Origin: Sycobia sp. Sy_11
Taxonomy: Eukaryota > Arthropoda > Insecta > Hymenoptera > Epichrysomallidae
NCBI GenBank assembly: GCA_018907035.1
Contig: JACCIC010000124.1
Coordinates: 293,501 to 357,500 of the forward strand
DNA length: 64,000 nt
Direction: 5' to 3'
Shown: positions 56,353-64,000 of the stretch, piece by piece
How the letters are laid out: every line of letters starts with the position of its first letter
How positions within the stretch are numbered: position 1 is the first letter of the stretch
Position numbers and translations under genes: made by a program
Notes under the pieces: model-generated
The model's input: the letters and a program-made list of their open reading frames with translations, nothing else
The model's database searches: none
What the model was told of the DNA's origin: nothing

Positions 56353-57710
56353 ATGTTTGGTATAAACAAGGATATACCCCAGGGAGTAACTCCGGCAAGA
56401 CCGGTCAATCTCCTCACCGATTCCGATAGAGTGCAAGCCTCTATGGTCGGTGGTAGCCCCTCGGATTCTGGGGAGGGCAAATCAAACATAATCATAGATA
56501 GTACACTGGGTACTAAAGGAGATGTCATGATGGATCAAGAAACAACGGATCGAGAAATCTCCATCACGCGCAGAAACAATCACCTGGAGCGACTTGGTGA
56601 GAAGATCAGCCAATTGTTGGATTTTGTCAAAGATAGGCATAACGTACACAAGACCATTAAGGATCTTGCTCGTTCCATTAATGCCTCATATAAATGCATT
56701 AGTATGGCAGAGGATGATCTATTACAGTATCAACGTCCTAGTACACATGAAGTGGTGACTCAGACTACTACTGACACCAAATGAAGCGCAGCAGAAGCGA
56801 TAGTTTCCACTCCTAAAACCATAGGTGGGAAAAGGACGAAAGAACCATCATTGGGCTTAAGGAGACCACTAGAGTCGGTCGGAGTACCTACAGGCAAGTC
56901 TGAAGCCAAAGAAAATCAATGGCAGACCATCAAGCGTAAAAAGCCCAAAGGCAAAGATAAAGAATTATCTAGTACACGCAGGCTTAATGGACGAAATAGG
57001 CCTAACTCCATTTTGATTAAGGCCAATGAAGGAGTTACATACGCGGAGGTACTGCGTCAAATAAAGAATGACCCGGAGTTATCTCATGTAAAGAATGAGG
57101 TTAACAGGATACGCAGAAATGCAAGCGGTGCCCTTGTACTTCAGTTGGAACGGACAGCCAAAGATGCACATGAGTTGGCACGCATTGTTGAATCTAAGAT
57201 TGGCCATAGCGCATCCACTTCGGTCCTGACTAATCTCATTACATTGGAGATTAAAGATATAGATGAGGTCACTTCAAAGGATGAAGTATTAGAGGCTCTG
57301 AGAACACACCTCGAGCTAAAGGAGACTAACCTACTAATTGCTCGTTCCTTGCGGCAAGCTTATGGGGGTACTCAGACGGCGGTGGTGTCTGTACCATATA
57401 GCCACGCAGCTGAGCTACTACGTGTAGGGCATGTTCGAATCGGATGGGTCAGCTGCAGAGTTCGAAAAAAACAGAAATAAAGCGCTGCTTCAGGTGTTGG
57501 CAGATTGGCCATTTAGCGTCCGTGTGCTCGGGCCCTGACAAAACTAAACTTTGCAGGCACTGCGGTGGAAAAGACCATCTATCCAAGCTGTGTGTAAACG
57601 GGCCCTGTTGTTTACTTTGTAAATGTGAAGGAAAAAAGGAGATTAACCATCCAGCATACAGCTATAAGTGCCCGATTACCGTGGAGTTTTTAAACAGACA
57701 TAAAACATGA
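56353..57710 (+). pseudogene. R1-clade ORF1 (gag-like), one stop and one frame change
   Basis: ATG at 56,353. An in-frame TGA lies at 56,782-56,784 and the frame then continues to 57,480. In this frame the end is reached just after a run of seven A (57,464-57,470 area); the -1 frame continues into three knuckles: CFRCWQIGHLASVC, CRHCGGKDHLSKLC and a third Cys-rich unit starting CCLLC. It stops at 57,708-57,710. ORF1 proteins of the clade bind RNA and bring the particle to its target. A one-base loss from A8 is the simplest reading; a slippery site is an alternative. The basic middle region (KRKKPKGKDK) is also typical. Confidence 0.85.
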
Positions 57711-60709
57711 AAATACTCCAACTGAATACCAACCATTGCGTAGCAGCTCATGACCTGCTGAAACAGACAATAAAGGAGCTAAGAATAGACATTGCTGTAA
57801 TCTCCGAACCATATTGTGACAGGGTCAGACCACAGCGCTGGATAAGTGACACAAGCAATAGAGCTGTCCTCTGGATTGGTCAAAATAGGCAGGTACTAAA
57901 GCAGTCGAGTCATCGGAGCGAATTGATATCCTGGGCTAAAATACAAGAAATATACGTCTTTAGTGTATATGCTCCTCCAAGCTTGACGGACAAGCAGTTT
58001 GAAATCCTTGTAGCTAAATTAGTTGATGAAGCCATGGACAAGAAACCATTATTAATCGGTGGCGATTTTAACGCGTGGTCCACAGCCTGGGGAAGCGCTT
58101 CAACAAATAACAGAGGTAGTATGCTGCTTGATGGCCTTAATTCTCTTCAACTCCACGTGGTTAATAAGGGATCTGAATCCACTTTCATTAGGGGTGATAA
58201 ACAATCAGTCATTGATGTAACATTCGCCAGTGATGACTTGATTCAGCGGATCCTTAATTGGAGAGTAAGCGACCTTTACACCCACAGTGATCATAGGGCG
58301 ATCTTGTATGAGATTGCAGAGAAGAAAGTAAAGAACAAGTGCAATGAGTGGATGCCCACACGGAAATGGAACATCAGATCGCTAGACTGTGAAGTGTTCG
58401 CCACTATAATATCAGAAGAGCGTTTAGAATATGGTGCACCAGGCCATCTGGCAAATGCACTCATGAAGCATATCTCTGAAGCATGTGATGCATCGATGAC
58501 TAGGACTAAGAGCGGATTTAAACATCGTCAATCTGTCTACTGGTGGACAAATGAAATTGCAGAATTGCGCAAACAATGTCATCGCGCACGTAGACTTGCC
58601 CAGAGAGCCCGCACCCATCGTGATACGTTTAATAGTTTATTTAAAGAAGCACAGAGAGTGCTTGTCAAGGCCATTAAGGCAAGCAAGCGTCGATGCTGGC
58701 TTGAACTGTGTGCAGAGGCCAACAATGACTTATGGGGACGACCATACAAAACAGTCATGGCACGATTGAGTAGGGCACCAATACAACCCACTAGCACGGT
58801 ATTGATTGATAAGATTGTTTCTGCTCTCTTTCCCAATGACATTCATGGGACTGTACTGCGCACGCAACACTCGGACGATATACCTCCTATAACAGAAATG
58901 GAGCTACATAATGCTTACGCTAAGACTAGAGACAATGCTGCCCCTGGCCCTGATGGTATCCCTAATGCGGCAGTTAAGTTGGCGATACAGAAGAATCCAG
59001 CTATATTTCTAAAAGTATATAATGCTTGTCTTCTTGAGGGTATTTTTCCTGATTGCTGGAAAACTCAAAGGTTAGTCCTGTTACCTAAGGGAAATAAGCC
59101 ACTTGATGATCCTTCATCATACAGGCCATTGTGTATGCTCGACACGGTAGGTAAAATATTTGAAAAAATAATATGTAGCCGACTGGAAGCATTCACTGAA
59201 GGATTGCACGACTTATCCTCACGCCAATTTGGATTTCGGAAATCAAAATCAACAGTCGATGCCATTAAACTGGTAGTGTGTACCGCAAGAAATGCAATCA
59301 GTGGTAAGAGATGGAAAGGTGGCACTAAACAGTATTGTGCCATTGTCGCTCTAGATGTCAAGAATGCCTTTAATTGAGCGCGCTGGTCTTCTATTATGAG
59401 TTCTCTTAAAGAGTTCGGAGTACCTGGTTATTTACAGAATGTCGTGGCCAGCTACTTTGAGAATAGGATAATATTATACCGAACGGATGAAGGCACTGTA
59501 TCGCATAAGGTTACTGCGGGAGTCCCCCAGGACTCAGTTATGGGACCTATATTGTGGAATATTATGTATGATGGCGTGTTAAGGATTCCACAACCGCCTG
59601 GTTCAATAACAGTAGGGTACGCCGACGATATCGCTCTAGTAGTGACGGCTAAGACCCTTGATGAACTTACTGAAAATGCTAATGAGGCAATCAGCAACAT
59701 CAGTAGATGGATTAAGACGGTTGGTCTACAATTAGCGGAGCACAAGACAAAAGTAGTTCTTGTCAGCAGTCGTAAGAAGGTAGATAGTATTACTCTTAAA
59801 GTTGGTAGCTCCCGCATTAGTTCTGCGCCATCTTTACGATACTTGGGTGTCCAGCTTGATGCCAGGTTAAATTTCAAAGAACATCTAAAGATATCTGGCG
59901 AAAAAGCGCAACGAGTTTCAGCTGCCTTGTGTCGGCTCATGCCTAACATTGGTGGCCCACGTCCACTCCAGAGGAAACTATTAGCTTATGTTGTTAATTC
60001 TGTCAGCATGTATGCAGCACCAATCTGGCATCATGCATGCGGAATTAAATCGTATTGTGAGTTGGCCATTGCGACCCGTCGTCGCTCCTGTATACGTATT
60101 ATTAGTAGTTACAGGACGGTATCCACCGACGCAGCTGAGGTACTTGCCGGAATTCTTCCTTTCGATTTAGCTGCAGATGAACTGGCTAGGCTGCATAACA
60201 TATGTAAGGCCGCAGTGGATTCCCTACAAGGTGCTAAAAATGTGGAACGTCATCGTTCTATAGAAATATGGCAAAAACGATGGACCGATTCTAGCAAAGG
60301 CCGATGGACTTATCGTATCCTCCCAGACATACACAGATGGATCAACAGGAAACACGGGGAATTAGATTTCCACCTAACTCAGTTCTTGACTGGACATGGT
60401 TGTTTTAGGTCCTATTTCCACCGCTTTCACCTGGATAATAATGATCTCTGCCCCATCTGTCCGACTTTGGTCGAGGATGCTGAGCATATATTGGTGAGCT
60501 GTCCTCGTTTTAGAACACAACGTGAGCACTTGATGAACATCATCAATAAGCCAATAAGACCAGAGAGCATCCTATCAATAATGCTGGAATCTTCTGAAAA
60601 CTGGAAGGCAGTAGCTAGTTTCGCAAAAGAGGTGATGACCAAACTTAGATATGCCGATAGAACTAGGCGAATGGCCCAGGATGAACCAGGCCAACTGATC
60701 CTATTTTAA
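57707..60709 (+). pseudogene. R1-clade ORF2: endonuclease and reverse transcriptase, one stop
   Basis: About 1000 codons. ATG overlaps the ORF1 stop as ATGA. The N-terminal APE endonuclease shows LQLNTNHC, ISEPY, GGDFNAWS and SDHRAI. The reverse transcriptase has SYRPLCMLDTVGKIFEKI, FGFRKSKST, ALDVKNAFN, GVPQDSVMGP (usual GVPQGSVLGP) and the catalytic VGYADDIAL. The C-terminal finger is CPICPTLVEDAEHILVSC. One in-frame TGA at 59,375-59,377 interrupts it between the first catalytic Asp and the GVPQ motif, at a position where relatives have Ser. All else is open, so the copy is young. Confidence 0.9.
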
Positions 60710-60895
60710 GATACAGAGGACGAACACCGAACCCCTGATCACCTGTGTGGATGGGGGACGTAGGATAGTGTCATAAGAAGAGGAGTCATATAGGCTAATA
60801 AACAGCCCCGCCGAAGTAATATTCCCGGATAGTTCCGGCGGGATGCTGGTTTCGAGAGGCCACTAGTGCAGAGCTTGCTCTGCCTACGCCTAATA

Positions 60896-60912
<17 letters not shown>

Positions 60913-60955
<43 letters not shown>
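60913..60955. repeat. (CA)n then (TA)n at the LINE 3' junction
   Basis: Continuation of the target microsatellite after the poly(A) tail. Confidence 0.95.
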
Positions 60956-61186
60956 TGTATAAAATGGTCGGTAATATATCAACTTTTTGAAGTGGAGGCT
61001 ATTGAATCAGCTTTTTATACATATGCGACGATAGGTAAATTACGGTCAATAATTTATAGTTTTTGGATATATAGAGCACTTTTTACTTAGATATTATTGA
61101 ATTGTTTATAAATTCGGTTAAATTATTATCTTAGGCGAAGCCGAGATGGGGGATGCTAGTATATATATAGTGACAGGGATCTCGTA

Positions 61187-61715
61187 CACTGCCGGGTAGT
61201 CCCCATGATTTTCTTCGCTTCGGATTATCGTAACGTATCCACTTTTCATCGCCAGTCACGATACGATGCAGAAAACCCTTTCTTTTATGTCGCTGAAGCA
61301 GCTGTTCGCAAGCGAAAAAACGCCGTTCGACGTCTCTCAGCTTCAGTTCGTAAGGCACCCAATTTCCTTGCTTTTGGATCATTCCCATGGCTTTCAAACG
61401 CTTGGAAATGGTTGTTCGGTCAACTCCCAATGCTTCAGCAAGTTCTTCTTGCGTTTGACAAGAATCTTCATCAAGCAAAGTCGCCAATTCTCGATCTTCA
61501 AAGATTTGCGGCCGCCCGGAACACTCCTTGTCTTCCACGTCGAAATCACCGCTTTTGAAGCGTCGAAACCATCCGCGAACACTTGAATCATCGACACAAC
61601 CTTCTCCATAAGCCTCCTGAAGCAATCGATGCGTCTCGGCAGCAGATTTCTTCAAATTGAACCAATAAAGTGAAACTTCCCGCAAATGACGTCGACTCGG
61701 CTCAAATTTCGACAT
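61187..61715 (-). pseudogene. Mariner transposase N-terminal half
   Basis: Open from ATG at 61,715. It contains the intact DNA-binding region (QTQEELAEALGVDRTTISKR), WVPYELK and the first catalytic motif TGDEKW. It reads KSWGLPG where the 39.3 kb copy has a stop. The second and third catalytic Asp are missing because the element is truncated, and the last codons before the stop at 61,131 come from flanking sequence. Confidence 0.85.
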
Positions 61716-61887
61716 ATTCACGATATCAAAAATTTATGATGCGAAAAAATTTTAACTAATGTGTTAGTATGGAATTGTTGACATATGAATAAGCTTCTAT
61801 TATGACATATGTAACCATTGAATACTCGCACAGTATTGGTGGCGCCATCTCTTACAAAAAACGGGAAAAACTTATTCACACTCCTAA
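61187..61887 (-). mobile_element. Truncated mariner, sister of the 39.3 kb copy
   Basis: The right end carries the inverted repeat CTTATTCACACTCCTAA followed by TA (61,888-61,889). It is colinear with the left 700 bp of the 39.3 kb mariner in reverse orientation. Homology stops near 61,187, only about 27 bp after the Helitron 3' end. Confidence 0.88.
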
Positions 61888-61889
61888 TA

Positions 61890-63249
61890 ATATAATACCG
61901 ATAGTTCAGTTTATTGTCTAATACAAATAATAGTAGTATAAGATAATAAATAATATAAATCTGATATTATCAATATATAAATGTGATATTTTAAATATCA
62001 CAGATATTGTAAAGTAGAATATATTATATCACGGTAAATATAATTATTCAGTGCCCGCACGGCAAATACATAAATTTATGAATTCGCCGAACTGTGTATA
62101 CACACACAACGATCACCGTGACTCTGTACTATAGGTATGCACAAGCGTACTTACAGAGGCTGACTCCCGTAAAACTTTTTTTCTATTTTTAGAAAATACA
62201 AAAACCAAGATATTTCTTTTCTGTTTTCGCTTTTTGTTTAAAAAAAAAACAAAAATGGAAAAGAATTTTTTTCAAATTCAAATTCTCGAGTTCAAATCCC
62301 TGTCTCGGCCGATTGATACAGGTACCGTTGTAATAATTGACATGTGCTTTGTTTACAAACACATCGTAGACCTCCGTCACTGATTAGCACCGGTATTTGG
62401 AAGCATAAAATTAAAAAAAAATTTCAGGTGTTTTTTTTTTGTATTTTCAATTTTTCGAAACATAAAAAATCCAACGTTTTCTTTATGTATTTTCGTGTCG
62501 GAAACCGATTTTTTTGTATCTTCGCTTTTCTTCAGAAAACCCAAACAGCGAAGTTTTTGTGGAATTTTTTTCTTTCCTTTTTTTTGGAAAAATCCAAAGT
62601 TGAAAGTGTAGGTTTTTGAAAATTTGGATGAATTAAAATATTTTAAAATATAAATTTACTAGAAATAAGTTTTTTTTGTTTTGGTTTTTTTATTGTTCCG
62701 AAAATAAATTTTTTTTTGCTCTAATCACCCACAATTTTTGTGATTTCAGTTGACACTTTCGCCTTCTCTATCAAATGGCTCTAAAGATACGATGTTTCAT
62801 CACTTACCAAGGAAATAAAGGTTTGGTGTTGGTTTAAAATTTGCAATGTTCAATTAAAATAACTACTTTTCAATAGTTAAATAATTAATTAAATTATTAA
62901 TAAGTAAAATTAATATATTTTATAAATTATTAAGAACAAACATTAATTAAAAAGATAATTAAATAATAAACTTGAGAAATTTCTTTTCTTCTTCTCTATA
63001 TTTATATTTTTTTTTGACAAAAACATATGTAAGAAAATGTATCTTTCTGTTGTTGATTGTTTTTTCTTTTTTACTCTTCCATCTTTGCGCAATGTTCGTT
63101 AAATGAGCATAGTTCAACGTGCTGGTAACATCAATTATTTAATTGATGAATTAATTTTAATATTGACAAATGAAGAAATTAATAATTAAAAAATTTTTCT
63201 CCTCAATTATTGAATTAAATTGTGTATTCAATTAAATTTTTTTTATTTT
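61890..63249. other. AT-rich region without recognised gene
   Basis: Long T-rich and A-rich runs. A gttcaaatccc string near 62,290 resembles a tRNA B-box, but no A-box or arms accompany it. The open frames at 62,189-62,380 and 62,344-62,619 are Phe/Lys-rich and compositional. Confidence 0.5.
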
Positions 63250-63289
63250 TTTTGTTTTTTTTTTGCTGTTTAGAAGTTTTATCCAGAAT

Positions 63290-64000
63290 TTTTTCACACA
63301 GGAGGATATGCTCAATACCACCTGACATTGGCAGTGCTTTGCTCGAAAGATTGAAACACGTGGCAAGTGTTCTGTCACGCGGCACGTAGCAGCTACGGCG
63401 TTTATAGGCGCTTCCAAGCCGAACTGAAGATCGAGGCACAACGGCGCATATTGGCTAAACGTGAGCTAACAATTGACTACGTGTTATGGTTCGAAGAGCC
63501 ATGGGTGGACGACAAGTAGCTCGCTCTCATATACCAGAATACACTCTCGGAAATACAGAAATGAGTTCCGCAGGAGAAGATCACGAGGGAAAACCAGCTT
63601 ATCGAGCTCGTATGCGAAGCCGAATGCGTCCTCGACGCGGAGGACAATTATAAGCCGCTGCCGTCACTCGAGGAATGCAGAATGCCCGAATTGGCCTTAC
63701 GTTCGGCGAACACGTATCGGACGTATCTGAAGTCGAAAATCACTGTTGTGGACGTTAGGTCGCGAGTTTTCAAAGCTATAATGTGAGAAGTCTTATTAGA
63801 GGTTGGATTTGGAGCCGCTACTCCTGATTTCAAGGCGCCAGTGGCACAGCTTTTACAACGAAAAAGAACAGAGAAGAGCAGAGTGTCGATCTCACCTAAA
63901 TCAGAGAGCAAGCGTTTCTTTAGGGAGAAGCTTGTGCGTAAGCCCCTTAGGGATCAGAATAAAGGTCAGTCGGCAGATCGTGAAACACAATTTCTGTGCT
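63290..64000 (+). pseudogene. Eroded coding frame at the right edge, unrecognised
   Basis: One plus-strand frame (codons starting at 63,418 modulo 3) reads as protein from about 63,300 to the window end, interrupted by four stops: near 63,348, at the TAG near 63,517, the TGA near 63,562 and the TGA near 63,784. Parts such as RRFQAELKIEAQRRILAKRE and LIELVCEAECVLDAEDN are charged and helical and the composition is far from the AT-rich surroundings. The C-terminal part is basic and Ser-rich. I do not recognise the family. A retroelement gag is the first guess; a dead host gene is possible. It probably continues to the right. Confidence 0.45.

Larger units (their letters stand above)
56190..60912 (+). 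mobile_element. Nearly full-length R1-clade LINE in a (CA)n tract
   Basis: It begins directly after (CA)n, ends with aataaa and a poly(A) tail (60,895-60,912), and (CA)n resumes at once. The two-ORF layout has a gag-like ORF1 with three zinc knuckles, and ORF2 has an APE-type endonuclease, reverse transcriptase and a C-terminal Cys-His finger. This is the R1 clade; within it, the Waldo and Mino lineages are known to target ACAY or AC repeats. The size of 4.7 kb fits. Only three small lesions disrupt it: TGA at 56,782, a frame change near 57,465 and TGA at 59,375. Confidence 0.9.
54427..61159 (+). mobile_element. Helitron copy III carrying a nested LINE
   Basis: The 5' module (54,427-54,695) matches those at 34.1 and 45.4 kb. 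It is followed by the gattcgtatcctaaac block, a (TC)n tract, the gttctgtatgccaaatcata block, the gcttgaatttcagttggca block, and the 60-bp array (55,395-56,140). The 3' end at 60,944-61,159 matches copy I and finishes with a hairpin (tctt.g-gcgaag-ccgaga, one mismatch) and CTAG at 61,156-61,159, followed by T. Without the LINE (56,190-60,912) the Helitron is about 2.0 kb and has no Rep/helicase frame, so it is nonautonomous. Confidence 0.85.

Noticed and set aside
59375..59377. TGA in LINE ORF2 read as selenocysteine or programmed readthrough
   Set aside because: No sign of recoding signals, relatives have Ser here, and the same element has another stop, so a point lesion is simpler.
59452..59949. 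165-codon minus-strand ORF opposite the LINE reverse transcriptase
   Set aside because: Shadow frame of the ORF2 coding sequence.
61205..61586. Plus-strand ORFs over the 61 kb mariner
   Set aside because: Antisense shadows of the transposase; the same shadows appear at 39.6-39.9 kb.
62280..62310. Isolated B-box-like gttcaaatccc
   Set aside because: No A-box, arms or terminal pairing nearby, so no tRNA or SINE call.

Overview
The window is a piece of an AT-rich insect nuclear genome. The spliced genes, the dense (TA)n, (TC)n and (CA)n microsatellites, the DD34D mariners, the R1-clade retrotransposons in simple repeats and the gypsy relics all fit Hymenoptera, and an ant is my best guess from repeat style and protein flavour. 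That species-level statement is inference. I see no bacterial features, no CRISPR array and no intact cellular RNA gene.

Layout. 1-2.7 kb: GC-rich, LTR-like or UTR-like sequence with one 130-bp direct repeat and one unrecognised minus-strand ORF. 2.7-6.3 kb: a dispersed repeat, a broken mariner, an orphan ORF and a clean nonautonomous TTAA-flanked (piggyBac-like) element. 6.3-11.6 kb: a heavily mutated gypsy-type gag-pol on the minus strand, split by the 3' end of an R1-clade LINE. 11.8-14.6 kb: a mariner relic, an element with a hammerhead-ribozyme-like motif, and a Helitron 3' half with a 60-bp tandem array. 15.5-16.9 kb: a solo LTR.

17.3-33.2 kb is a gene island. Wolframin (WFS1) lies on plus in 7 coding exons (873 aa) that I could join in frame. 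A VIP36/VIPL-type L-type lectin (LMAN2) lies on minus in 7 exons (332 aa). RFC1, the large subunit of the PCNA clamp loader, lies on minus as one uninterrupted 1037-codon frame. Wolframin and LMAN2 are convergent and both act in the early secretory pathway, but nothing in the sequence links their expression. RFC1 is a nuclear replication and repair factor.

33.2-64 kb is a nest of mobile DNA: Helitron 5' modules at 34.1, 45.4 (minus) and 54.4 kb; a 2.69-kb near-perfect palindrome (42.4-45.1 kb) with TTAA at both edges, sitting in one Helitron copy and missing from the sister copy at 34 kb; a nearly intact mariner (39.3-40.6 kb); two inverted copies of one LTR family flanking a deleted gypsy element (46.5-54.3 kb); and a Helitron (54.4-61.2 kb) carrying a nearly full-length R1-clade LINE (56.2-60.9 kb) in a (CA)n tract. 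A paralogous Helitron at 14.3 kb lacks that LINE and so acts as an empty site. The right edge holds an eroded coding frame I do not recognise.
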